Position numbers and translations under genes: made by a program
Shown here: piece by piece, positions 33,456-40,736 of the stretch
How positions within the stretch are numbered: the first letter of the stretch is position 1
Layout: each line of letters opens with the position of its first letter
Origin: Deltaproteobacteria bacterium
Lineage (GTDB): Bacteria > Myxococcota > B64-G9
DNA length: 43,210 nucleotides
Assembly: GCA_019307065.1 (NCBI GenBank)
Contig: JAFDKH010000040.1
Span: 1-43,210 of the forward strand
Direction: 5' to 3'
The notes under the pieces: generated by a model
What the model was told of the DNA's origin: nothing
The model's database searches: none
Seen by the model: the letters and a program-made list of their open reading frames with translations, nothing else

Positions 33456-33471
33456 AGCAATCCCCATGCCA
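33456..33471 (-). promoter_or_regulatory. Sigma-54 (-24/-12) promoter of the type II secretion operon
   Basis: On the minus strand TGGCATG (33471-33465), four bases (GGGA) and TTGCT (33460-33456) match the RpoN consensus, with GG and GC ten bases apart. The distance from the -12 C to the ATG of gspC is 37 nt, exactly as at the small gene at 2472, and both begin GCTTGGCAYG. Transcription should start near 33445. Confidence 0.8.
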
Positions 33472-33574
33472 AGCGAAAGTAAACGTCCAGCGTGTGCCCT
33501 GAGCGCGTGAAGGTGCCGGAAACGAAGGCTTTTTTTCTAAAGCCTAAAAGGCATGTAAATTCGATGACATGATT

Positions 33575-33631
33575 TGGTCGACAAAATGGCAAGTGGGGCA
33601 TACCTGGGCCATGTAGGTTGACAAAATGTCA
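33575..33631. promoter_or_regulatory. Two related dyads upstream of gspC, candidate activator sites
   Basis: GGTTGACAAAATGTCA (33616-33631) contains the perfect dyad TGACA-N3-TGTCA. GGTCGACAAAATGGCA (33575-33590) is a near copy 41 bp away. Their centres lie about 138 and 179 bp upstream of the predicted gspC transcript start, suitable for a sigma-54 activator. The same stretch contains TTGACA (33618-33623), which could instead be the -35 box of the divergent tetR gene; the two readings are not exclusive. The rest of the 280-bp gap between gspC and tetR holds only a small hairpin (33526-33545) and the operator below. Confidence 0.5.
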
Positions 33632-33676
33632 GCCAGAGTGTAGTAATAGTTCTGGTTTTTGGCGTTGACAGAAAGT

Positions 33677-33690
33677 TAACCATGTGGTTA
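33677..33690. promoter_or_regulatory. Palindrome in front of tetR, candidate TetR operator
   Basis: TAACCA-TG-TGGTTA is a dyad with two central bases, ending 10 bp before the regulator's ATG. A second palindrome with the same AACCA/TGGTT arms lies before the radical SAM gene (34542-34557). TetR proteins usually repress their own gene and a neighbour, which fits both sites. Confidence 0.55.
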
Positions 33691-33700
33691 GTAGGTTGGC

Positions 33701-34513
33701 ATGTCCGGCAAGAAAACAGACAACTCATTGCGGTTAATTGAAAGCGCTAACGACCTGCAAAAAGATCGCGAATTGGTTGCTGACTTGCCTAGTCAGCCGG
33801 GCTTAGACGAATCAAAACAATCCCGGCGCAAGATAAAGAAGCGTAAAGAGCTTTTCGCCGAAGCCACCCGGTTGTATGGTACCGATTTCGTTCCCAAACT
33901 CGAATCTAACCGCGACCCAAAGGAACGAATCATTTTCGTGGCTGAAGCTGTTTTTGCCCGCAAGGGTTTTGCCGGGGCGCGCACGCAAGAAATCGCAGAT
34001 CTGGCCTCGGTCAATAAGGCCATGATTCACTACTACTTCGAATCAAAAGAGAAACTCTATCACGCTCTATTGGACAAGATTCTGTTTGATCTGATTAAAC
34101 TAATGCAGGAAAGCGTCTCAGACGATCTGCCGTATCCCGAGCAACTCGATGTTTTCTATCGCGGTTTTTTTGATTATGTCGCCAGCCACAAGAATTTCTC
34201 GCGCATTACCACAATGGAGATCGGAAGTAACGACCGCTATCTGGCGCGCCTGGTAGAGACTTTCTTCAAACCGCTCTTTGATAGAGGTGTTACTTTCATT
34301 AAAGAGGGTATCGCCAGAGGTGATTTCAAGAAAGTAAACGAGCGTCAATTCCTGGTTTCGATTTATGCAATGACTATGGCTTATTTTTCTGATGCCGAAT
34401 TTATTGGAATGCTCCTTGGTGTAGATCCATTGAGCAAGAAATTGGTAAAAGAAAGGCGCGATTTATTGCTGGACATGGTCTTCGCATCTTTGGAATGTAA
34501 AAGACCCAGGTGA
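33701..34513 (+). CDS. TetR-family transcription regulator with a long N-terminal extension
   Basis: Residues about 73-120 form the TetR DNA-binding domain: IIFVAEAVFARKGFAGARTQEIADLASVNKAMIHYYFESKEKLYHAL. It is followed by a helical ligand-binding and dimerisation domain. The protein is 270 residues, against about 190-220 for the family, because of a 72-residue charged N-terminal extension (Lys/Arg-rich around 40-50) of unknown role. If the true start were internal, none of the candidate codons near residue 70 has an obviously better ribosome-binding site, so I keep the ATG at 33701. It is divergent from the secretion operon and 56 bp upstream of the radical SAM gene, its probable target. 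Ligand unknown. Confidence 0.85.
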   Translation: MSGKKTDNSLRLIESANDLQKDRELVADLPSQPGLDESKQSRRKIKKRKELFAEATRLYGTDFVPKLESNRDPKERIIFVAEAVFARKGFAGARTQEIADLASVNKAMIHYYFESKEKLYHALLDKILFDLIKLMQESVSDDLPYPEQLDVFYRGFFDYVASHKNFSRITTMEIGSNDRYLARLVETFFKPLFDRGVTFIKEGIARGDFKKVNERQFLVSIYAMTMAYFSDAEFIGMLLGVDPLSKKLVKERRDLLLDMVFASLECKRPR

Positions 34514-34541
34514 AGTTTCTCTTTTTTTTTGGGTTAATGTT

Positions 34542-34557
34542 AACCAACTAGTTGGTT
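34542..34557. promoter_or_regulatory. 16-bp perfect palindrome before the radical SAM gene, candidate TetR operator
   Basis: AACCAACTAGTTGGTT is fully self-complementary and lies 12 bp before the ATG at 34570. Its AACCA and TGGTT arms match those of the palindrome in front of tetR, though with six instead of two bases between them. Binding there would block the promoter or leader of the radical SAM gene. Its symmetry argues against chance. Confidence 0.62.
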
Positions 34558-34569
34558 GCGGGAGTAGTC

Positions 34570-35985
34570 ATGAATATCCGAAAAATCGTCATGGTAGAGC
34601 CCAAGGCCCCGGGAAAACACATTTTCTCGCGTTTTCTATTACCACGTTTAGGGCTTCCCATTCTGGGCACATTGGCGGCAAATCGTGGAATAGATGTCAG
34701 TATTTATGTCGAGGAGTTCTGTGCAGTCGATTTCAATAAAATCGTCGAAGCTGACTTGTTGTGTATTTCTAGCATAACCTCGACTGCGCCGGCCGCCTAT
34801 CGACTTGCCAGCCAGGCAAGAATGGCCGGTGTGCCGGTTGTGATTGGTGGTCCCCACATTACTTTCTTGGCGGATGAAGCCTTAAACCACGTTGACTGGG
34901 TACTGCGTGGTGAGGGTGAAAAATCGTTCTTGGCATTTTTGGACATGCTTGAAGGCCGCCTGTCTCCCGGCCAGGTAAATGGTTTAAGCTACCGGGTTGA
35001 GGGGCAAACTATTCACAATCCGCTCGCCCCAACGATGGTCAGCATGGATGAAGTTCCTATTCCCGACTTTGGCTTGTTGGCTGGGTCCAAGAAGAAGTTC
35101 CATCGCGGTATCATTCCCATGCAGATTTCGCGCGGTTGCCCGCATGAATGTCGATTCTGTTCAGTGACTCCAATGTTCGGCCGCAAGATGAGGTTTGCAA
35201 GTAAAGAACACGTAGCCGCCGAACTCGAGAGTCGTCGCGGGAAGGGTGATATGGTGTTTTTCTACGACGACAATTTTTGTGCTTCGCCCAAGAGGACCAA
35301 GGAACTCCTCGCGCATTTGATGTCTCGGGATGTCTTTCTGCCGCCCTGGCTTTGCCAGGTGTCGGTCAGAGCCGCTCGGGATGAAGAGTTGTTGAAAATG
35401 ATGCAGCGGGCAGGCTGCCATACCGTTTTTGTTGGATTCGAATCAATCCAACCCGAGGCCCTGGAAATATATCGCAAACGCCAATCAGTCGACGACATTC
35501 GTCAAGCGGTTCGGCGTTTCCACAAGTACGGCATCCGGGTGCACGGAATGTTTATGACCGGCTCCGACGCCGAAGGAGTCGACACTATCAGGGCGACTGC
35601 CCAGTTTGCCATTGATGAGGATATCGAAACCATCCAGTTCCTTATACTGACTCCTTTGCCGGGTACCCCGCTTTATGAAGACCTGGATCGGCAGAATCGC
35701 TTGATTACCAACGATTGGTCACTCTATGACACCATGCACTCAGTTTTTAGGCCTACTCACATGTCGTCGTTCGAACTTATGGACGAGTCGTTTACCGCGA
35801 TGGCCAAGGTCTATGAACTCAAGCGGGTCCTGGGCATGCTGGCCCGGGGACAGTTTCATCGCAGCAGTTTGAATCTGTATGCCCACTTCCAAGTCAAGCG
35901 CTGGCGGCGCGAAAATCGTAAACTCCTGAAAACTGCAAAACGGGCGGCCCGGCGACACAGAATTCCCAGCAGCCTGCCAACCTGA
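34570..35985 (+). CDS. B12-binding-type radical SAM enzyme
   Basis: A 471-residue protein. The N-terminal part (about 1-130) is a Rossmann-like cobalamin-binding-type domain (VIGGPHITFLADEAL and VLRGEGEKS are typical), without a DxHxxG motif. The radical SAM core carries the 4Fe-4S motif CPHECRFC (C190, C194, C197), then FFYDDNFCASP and TVFVGFESIQPEALE. The C-terminal region (about 350-471) resembles that of BchE/HpnP-type enzymes (LILTPLPGTPLYEDL). Such enzymes methylate or rearrange lipids, porphyrins or natural products; the substrate cannot be assigned. The ATG at 34570 has a GGGAG site upstream. The gene is probably repressed by the adjacent TetR protein and is followed, after 66 bp, by the lipid A-type gene cluster. 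Confidence 0.87.
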   Translation: MNIRKIVMVEPKAPGKHIFSRFLLPRLGLPILGTLAANRGIDVSIYVEEFCAVDFNKIVEADLLCISSITSTAPAAYRLASQARMAGVPVVIGGPHITFLADEALNHVDWVLRGEGEKSFLAFLDMLEGRLSPGQVNGLSYRVEGQTIHNPLAPTMVSMDEVPIPDFGLLAGSKKKFHRGIIPMQISRGCPHECRFCSVTPMFGRKMRFASKEHVAAELESRRGKGDMVFFYDDNFCASPKRTKELLAHLMSRDVFLPPWLCQVSVRAARDEELLKMMQRAGCHTVFVGFESIQPEALEIYRKRQSVDDIRQAVRRFHKYGIRVHGMFMTGSDAEGVDTIRATAQFAIDEDIETIQFLILTPLPGTPLYEDLDRQNRLITNDWSLYDTMHSVFRPTHMSSFELMDESFTAMAKVYELKRVLGMLARGQFHRSSLNLYAHFQVKRWRRENRKLLKTAKRAARRHRIPSSLPT

Positions 35986-36051
35986 CCAGTTTTACCAGTT
36001 CTTGAACCCAGTCTTCTGACGTGCTAGACATCTCAACCAGGGAGAACGGGT

Positions 36052-36984
36052 TTGGGTCAAACGCCTATAAAAATGGCAGTTGTCGGAGCAGGCTATTTCG
36101 GTTCGTTTCATTGTCAGAAAATGGCAGATCTGCAAGGCGTCGAACTGACAGCAATCGTCGACATCGACGAAAGCCGAGCCACACAAGCCGCAACCCGCTT
36201 CAATGCAAGGCCGTTGACCTCTCATCGGGACCTGATCGGGCAAGTGGATGCGGCCATCGTCGCCGTCCCGACTTCCCGGCACTATACAGTCGCTGCAGAA
36301 TTACTGGGCGGGGGTTTGAATCTGCTGGTGGAAAAGCCCCTGGCTACTTCAGTTGCTCATGCCGATGAGCTGTGTCAGCTTGCTGCCAAACAAGATCTGT
36401 GTCTGCAAGTCGGCCATCTGGAAAGATTCAATCCGATCTACATAGAAGCGACGAAGCGGATTAATCAACCCAAGACTATTCAGATGGAGCGTTGCGGACC
36501 TTTTCCCGGCCGGGGAGGGGACGTCGGTGTCGTTCTTGAACTCATGTCACACGATCTCGATATTTTATTGCAGATGACTACGGCTGCGGTCAAATCCGTC
36601 TCGGCTTCGGGTGAGTCTATTTTTAGCAAATATTTAGATCAGGCTAGGGCCGAAATCGAGTTCGAGGACGGCTTATTGGCCAGCTTGAAGACATCCCGAG
36701 CGGCTAGTGAAGCGACCAGAAAATTCGTGGTCGAAGATCGAGATGGCCTGCTCGAGGTCGATCTCGGTTGCCACAAACTCGCCAGAACTTTTTCGGACAA
36801 CAGATCAGTCAAAAAAGACGATTTAGTCCTTGGGGCCAGCGATACTTTGCTGGATCAGGACCGCGCTTTCGTAGATGTTCTGTGCAACGGTCACAAACCT
36901 TTGGTCTCCGGTGAAGCTGGCAAGGCGGCGATTTCGTTGGCCATGCGAATCCTCGAGTGCATTCACAATGGGGGCGCCGATTGA
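36052..36984 (+). CDS. Gfo/Idh/MocA-family oxidoreductase of the lipid A cluster
   Basis: A 310-residue NAD(P)-dependent enzyme. The Rossmann motif VGAGYFGSFH (residues 11-20) binds the nucleotide, and E94-K95-P96 in VEKPLA is the family's catalytic Lys region. A second alpha/beta domain follows (about 120-300). In related bacteria a gene of this family lies just upstream of lpxB. One known member, GnnA, oxidises UDP-GlcNAc for synthesis of a diamino-sugar lipid A; whether this enzyme does the same cannot be shown, and no GnnB aminotransferase is in view. I chose the TTG at 36052, which has AGGGAG six bases upstream; an ATG at 36073 is an alternative. It overlaps lpxB by 4 nt. Confidence 0.85.
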   Translation: MGQTPIKMAVVGAGYFGSFHCQKMADLQGVELTAIVDIDESRATQAATRFNARPLTSHRDLIGQVDAAIVAVPTSRHYTVAAELLGGGLNLLVEKPLATSVAHADELCQLAAKQDLCLQVGHLERFNPIYIEATKRINQPKTIQMERCGPFPGRGGDVGVVLELMSHDLDILLQMTTAAVKSVSASGESIFSKYLDQARAEIEFEDGLLASLKTSRAASEATRKFVVEDRDGLLEVDLGCHKLARTFSDNRSVKKDDLVLGASDTLLDQDRAFVDVLCNGHKPLVSGEAGKAAISLAMRILECIHNGGAD

Positions 36985-38132
36985 GTCCTGAGGCGGATTC
37001 CTCGGTTCTGATCGTGGCGGGAGAAGCGTCTGCAGACGCGCACGGCGCAAAAGTCCTTCAGTGCCTGCGTGAGAGGTTGCCCAATCTCAAATGTTTCGGA
37101 ATCGGCGGCGAGCGCTTGAAGGCTGCCGGCCTCGAGATTATTGCCGATCCGGCAGCCCTGAATGTCGTCGGTATCAGTGAGGTGTTCAAGGGCCTGGGCC
37201 GGATCCGCAAGGTGTTCAAAACAATTCAAGCTGAAGTTGAGATGCGCAAACCAGCAGTTGCATTGCTGATCGATCTGCCGGACTTCAATTTACGCCTGGC
37301 AAAAAAACTAAAAAGAGCGGGTGTTAATGTTGTTTACTATGTTGCTCCCCAGGCTTGGGCCTGGCGCAAGGGCAGGGTCAGGCAAATCAGGCGCCGAGTT
37401 GATAAACTGTGTGTTGTATTTCCTTTCGAAGAACCGTTTTTTCGTCAACAGGCGATCGATGTTGAATTCGTCGGCCATCCATTGTGTGAAGAGCGAATCG
37501 AACAAGCTTGCTCAAACGAAAACAAGATAGTCTTGTTACCCGGCAGCCGCTCAAGGGAAATACAGCGTCTGTTGCCGGCAATTGCCGGGGCGGCCGAGAT
37601 TCTGGGCAAACTCAACCCTGATCTGCAATTCGTTTTAGCGGTGGCTGCCAATCTTGACCGGCAACTTATCGAGGATCAGCTCCAAAAGGCCAGGGTGAAG
37701 ATCAAGCTCACTGACGCAAGCGCCCAGGAAACATTGGCGGGTGCTCGCCTGGCAATAGCTGCCTCTGGAACAGTAACTCTCGAAGCGGCCCTGGCCGGGG
37801 TCCCTCTGGTTGTCGTCTACCGGGTGTCACGTATGACTTATGCATTGGTACGTCCGATCTACCGGCTGAAGAATATTTGTATTGTAAACATCCTGGCCGG
37901 GCGAGAGTTGGTTCCGGAATTACTTCAGCGTAAGGTACGAGCCCAGCTGATTGCCGAACAAGCTATGGGCTACTTGCAAGACGGCAGCGCTCGTAAGAAA
38001 GTGTTGACCGGATTGAGGGCTGTAGTCGAAAATCTTGGTGCTGGACAACCATCTTTACGTGTTGCTGAAATCCTGATCGAGTTACTAACCAAGACTATGC
38101 AAGCGCAGGTTCAAGACGCGGATGAAAACTGA
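36981..38132 (+). CDS. lpxB: Lipid-A-disaccharide synthase LpxB
   Basis: LpxB joins UDP-2,3-diacylglucosamine and lipid X to form the lipid A disaccharide at the inner membrane. This 383-residue protein has the GT19 family motifs VAGEASADAHG, CFGIGGERLKAAGLE, ALNVVGISEV, DLPDFNLRLAK, YYVAPQAWAWRKGR, VFPFEEPFF, VGHPL and LLPGSRSREI. The TTG at 36981 overlaps the preceding stop as TTGA, which matches the start of conserved sequence and indicates translational coupling; an ATG at 36957 would reach further into the upstream gene. The presence of lpxB shows an LPS-type outer membrane. The other lpx genes are outside the window. Confidence 0.94.
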   Translation: MSPEADSSVLIVAGEASADAHGAKVLQCLRERLPNLKCFGIGGERLKAAGLEIIADPAALNVVGISEVFKGLGRIRKVFKTIQAEVEMRKPAVALLIDLPDFNLRLAKKLKRAGVNVVYYVAPQAWAWRKGRVRQIRRRVDKLCVVFPFEEPFFRQQAIDVEFVGHPLCEERIEQACSNENKIVLLPGSRSREIQRLLPAIAGAAEILGKLNPDLQFVLAVAANLDRQLIEDQLQKARVKIKLTDASAQETLAGARLAIAASGTVTLEAALAGVPLVVVYRVSRMTYALVRPIYRLKNICIVNILAGRELVPELLQRKVRAQLIAEQAMGYLQDGSARKKVLTGLRAVVENLGAGQPSLRVAEILIELLTKTMQAQVQDADEN

Positions 38133-39597
38133 AAGACAAACCTCCTACACCAGGCCTTTTCTTGGGTTCTTAGTAGCAATCACTCTGCTGAGAGGCTGGT
38201 TTGCAGCTATTGTCGAGTTGAGTCCGGATGAAGCCTACTACTGGACATGGTCAACCTCTTTAGCTTGGGGATACTATGACCACGGACCCCTGGTAGCCTG
38301 GCTGATTCGCTTGGGTACGGCCCTGTTTGGGGACAGCGAACTAGGTGTTCGTTTTGGCTCTTTATTGTGTAGCTGCCTGACCAGCTGGATGGTGTTCGTG
38401 CTTGCAAGAAACCTGACATCAAACGAGCGGCACTCGTTTTGGATCGCTGTTCTGATGAGCATCAGTCCGCTTCTTTCGGTTGGAGCTGTGGTTCACACTC
38501 CCGACGCTGCCCTGGTGGCAGCCTGGTCGTTGGCGGCCTGGTTCGGGCTTTTGGTTTTTCGGACAGACAAAATGACGGCCTGGATCGGAATGGGGGCTTG
38601 TGTCGGCCTGGCAATTCTATCCAAAATGACCGGGCTGTTATTTTTTGCCGGCATGGGTCTCTTCCTGATTACCTGTAAAGCCGGTCGAACTCGCCTGAGA
38701 AGCCCGGGTTTGGCCGTTGCTCTTGCCACGGCTACCTGTGTGGCTCTGCCGAGTTTGGTATGGAACGCAGTCCACCAGGGCGGCGCTTTTGCATTTCAGT
38801 TTAAGCACGCCACTGCCGGTTTGTCTTTGTCGTTTTCCGGCTTGATCGAGTTTCTGGGGGGCCAGGCCGGGGTGGTGAGTCCCCTGTTATGGTTGGGTTT
38901 GGTTGTCTGCCTGCTGACCGGTTGGCGCCGGGCGATACGGTTTGGTCGTCCGGAAGCCTATATGTTTTGGTGTTTGAGTGCTCCGCTCTTGCTGGGTTTT
39001 GCCCTGCTGGCCTTGTTTCACAAAGTTGAAGCCAACTGGCCGGCCACGGTCTATATAACGGCTTTACCTTTGGCTGCCTGGGCCTGGACGGGTGGTTTGT
39101 TCTACTCGCGACGAATGAAAACCTTAGTCGCGATCAGCGGATCTATCGGTCTAATATTCACTTTAGTAATTCATATTCAGACTCTGGCTCCATTCCTTCC
39201 CATACAAGCCGAAAAGGATCCGACAGCCAGATTGCGTGGCTGGAAGGACCTAGCCCAATTAGCAGACCAAGAAGCTCGGGCCCTGGATGTTGTCTTAGCC
39301 TCCGAGGGCTATGGACCGGTGAGTCAATTGAGATTCTACACCGGCCGACCGGTGCACTATGAGCGCTCGGCAACCCGCAGATCTCAATACGATCTTTGGG
39401 ATATTAAAGAGCCTTCTGGCGGGGTCCTGTTCTTGCTGCCGCGGACCTCTGGGGCTCTTCCGGATATCTGCGCCAGGGCCAAAGAGCGCTGGTTGTTGAC
39501 CAAGGATGCGAAATCGGCCAACTCAAATCGCACAAGCGATTATCTATGGTGGGTGTGTACCGATATCGAACCCGCCTACGAGGATAACGATGGATGA
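38122..39597 (+). CDS. GT39/ArnT-like membrane glycosyltransferase
   Basis: A 491-residue polytopic protein of the PMT/ArnT type (GT-C fold). The first periplasmic loop carries LSPDEAYYWTWSTSLAWGYYDHGPLVAWLIRLG, the signature in which the Asp of the D-E pair is catalytic; the usual DHPP reads DHGP here. About ten helices follow, then a soluble periplasmic C-terminal domain (about 370-491). Such enzymes transfer a sugar from a polyprenyl-phosphate donor to lipid A or proteins. Its 11-nt overlap with lpxB points to a lipid A or LPS acceptor, though the sugar is unknown. It overlaps the next small gene by 8 nt. Confidence 0.87.
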   Translation: MKTERQTSYTRPFLGFLVAITLLRGWFAAIVELSPDEAYYWTWSTSLAWGYYDHGPLVAWLIRLGTALFGDSELGVRFGSLLCSCLTSWMVFVLARNLTSNERHSFWIAVLMSISPLLSVGAVVHTPDAALVAAWSLAAWFGLLVFRTDKMTAWIGMGACVGLAILSKMTGLLFFAGMGLFLITCKAGRTRLRSPGLAVALATATCVALPSLVWNAVHQGGAFAFQFKHATAGLSLSFSGLIEFLGGQAGVVSPLLWLGLVVCLLTGWRRAIRFGRPEAYMFWCLSAPLLLGFALLALFHKVEANWPATVYITALPLAAWAWTGGLFYSRRMKTLVAISGSIGLIFTLVIHIQTLAPFLPIQAEKDPTARLRGWKDLAQLADQEARALDVVLASEGYGPVSQLRFYTGRPVHYERSATRRSQYDLWDIKEPSGGVLFLLPRTSGALPDICARAKERWLLTKDAKSANSNRTSDYLWWVCTDIEPAYEDNDG

Positions 39598-39937
39598 GCT
39601 AGACGAACCAACGGGCGATGTGGAAGTCGAGCGGCTTTCCTGGGCGGCATATCTGGGAGCGGCCAGCGGGTTGGTCGTAGGGGTGATTCTGACTCAATGT
39701 GTTGCAGCCACCTTGTTCTGGTGGTATCCCGACACCTGCCTGGCCGAAGTCTGCTGGGAAGTCGGCTCACCGCTATTGGCGATTTTAGGTGCCATCATAG
39801 GCAGTTTTGGATTTCACCGCTTGTTCAGGGGTCAAATCTGGGCGCCGGTTGCCGTGTTTCTGATGATCCTGCTAGCCGGGTTAGTAATTGCGCTAAATGT
39901 AGCTGGATTTCCATGGCGGGATGCCGGCGCGGTTTGA
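39590..39937 (+). CDS. Small three-helix membrane protein of the lpxB operon
   Basis: A 115-residue protein with an acidic N-terminus (MDELDEPTGDVEVE) and three predicted membrane helices (about 17-40, 54-74 and 84-105). Two cysteines (TCLAEVCWEV) lie in the loop between helices one and two and could be paired in the periplasm. The ATG at 39590 overlaps the glycosyltransferase stop by 8 nt, and the reading frame is open further upstream, but this start begins a plausible protein. I do not recognise a family. The tight overlap suggests a role with the membrane glycosyltransferase, as an accessory or flippase subunit, but that is speculation. Confidence 0.68.
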   Translation: MDELDEPTGDVEVERLSWAAYLGAASGLVVGVILTQCVAATLFWWYPDTCLAEVCWEVGSPLLAILGAIIGSFGFHRLFRGQIWAPVAVFLMILLAGLVIALNVAGFPWRDAGAV

Positions 39938-39999
39938 CACATTCTTCTCCGAATGGTATTTCTAGAATTCATTTTTGGACTATTGATTGGAGTGGCTGG

Positions 40000-40227
40000 A
40001 TGAAAGAGAAAATTGAAAAGATCATCGAGGAAAAAATAAGGCCGTATCTGGAGGCTGACGGCGGGGGCATCGAACTGGTCGATTTCGACGAGACGAGTGG
40101 TGAGGTCAGGGTACGCCTGCAAGGCGCCTGTGCTGGATGTCCCGGAGCACAAATGACGATGTCGATGGGCGTAGAAGCTGTTCTCAAAGAAGAACTTACT
40201 GAAGTCAAGAGAGTTGTTGCCATATAA
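40000..40227 (+). CDS. NifU-like (Nfu-type) iron-sulfur scaffold or carrier protein
   Basis: A 75-residue protein that is essentially one NifU C-terminal domain: EKIRPYLEADGGGIELVDFD, then VRVRLQGACAGCPGAQMTMSMGVEAVLKEEL. Cys44 and Cys47 (CAGC) bind a 4Fe-4S cluster between two subunits and pass it to target enzymes. It is a stand-alone short form, without the A-type domain of NfuA. The ATG at 40000 has GGAG eight bases upstream; longer in-frame starts would overlap the previous gene. It lies 62 bp after the small membrane gene. Fe-S clients in this window include the polyferredoxin and the radical SAM enzyme. Confidence 0.9.
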   Translation: MKEKIEKIIEEKIRPYLEADGGGIELVDFDETSGEVRVRLQGACAGCPGAQMTMSMGVEAVLKEELTEVKRVVAI

Positions 40228-40337
40228 TCCGGATCAGCGGCGGTTTTTCGATTACTAAAGCAACTTCTGCTGTCAAAACAGTAATTTCCAACTACAAGAC
40301 ACTTAATCGAATATGGGTCAGTTGACCGATTGTCAGC

Positions 40338-40365
40338 TTGATCGGTGATATGGTAAAAGTATATT
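40338..40365 (+). promoter_or_regulatory. Possible sigma-70 promoter of the pilin gene
   Basis: TTGATC (40338-40343), a 16-bp spacer and TATATT (40360-40365) lie just upstream of an AAAGGTGAT ribosome-binding site for the ATG at 40395. The match is moderate; the surrounding 170-bp gap holds no other gene. Confidence 0.42.
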
Positions 40366-40394
40366 AGAAGCTAAAATAAAGAAAGGTGATAGCT

Positions 40395-40646
40395 ATGTTG
40401 ATGAAACTCAGAGGGCGCAGAGGTCAGGGAATGACCGAGTACATCATCATCGTGGCGTTAATTGCGATTGCCGCAATCGGCGTGATATCGCTCTTCGGAG
40501 ACAATATTCGTGCGCTGTTCGCCACTTCAGCCAATGCACTCGGTGGAAACGAGGACGCTATTTCCAACACCAATGAGGCAGAGTCAGACCTATACGATCA
40601 CAAGGGTTTGAAGAATTTTGGTGAGGAAAACGCGCCTAAGATTTAG
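40395..40646 (+). CDS. Orphan Flp/Tad-type pilin precursor
   Basis: An 83-residue protein with a short basic leader (LMKLRGRRG), cleavable after Gly10. The mature start QGMTEYIIIVALIAIAAIGVISLFGDNIRALF has the Glu at +5 and Tyr at +6 typical of Flp-type (type IVb) pilins. The C-terminal half is short, acidic and polar. Such pilins assemble into Tad adhesion pili and need TadV-type peptidase, CpaF/TadA ATPase and RcpA secretin, none of which is in the window, so the machinery is elsewhere. The ATG at 40395 sits eight bases after AAAGG; a GTG three codons upstream is less likely. A strong terminator follows, so the gene is monocistronic. Confidence 0.83.
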   Translation: MLMKLRGRRGQGMTEYIIIVALIAIAAIGVISLFGDNIRALFATSANALGGNEDAISNTNEAESDLYDHKGLKNFGEENAPKI

Positions 40647-40675
40647 CGCCTGGCCTCGAAAGTCTGTTAAGATCT

Positions 40676-40709
40676 AACCCCGTGTCGCTAAGCGACACGG
40701 GGTTATTTT
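40676..40709 (+). terminator. Strong intrinsic terminator of the pilin gene
   Basis: A 13-bp perfect stem, AACCCCGTGTCGC (40676-40688) with GCGACACGGGGTT (40692-40704), has a 3-nt loop and is followed by ATTTTA. It is the strongest terminator in the window and should also stop read-through toward the convergent lipoprotein genes. Confidence 0.92.
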
Positions 40710-40736
40710 AATCTGACTATTTCGAAGGTATACCGG

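Noticed and set aside
33664-33693. TTGACA-N17-TTAGTA as the tetR promoter
   Set aside because: It would place the transcript start almost at the ATG, leaving no leader for a ribosome-binding site; the box at 33618-33623 gives a more reasonable distance, though its -10 is weak.
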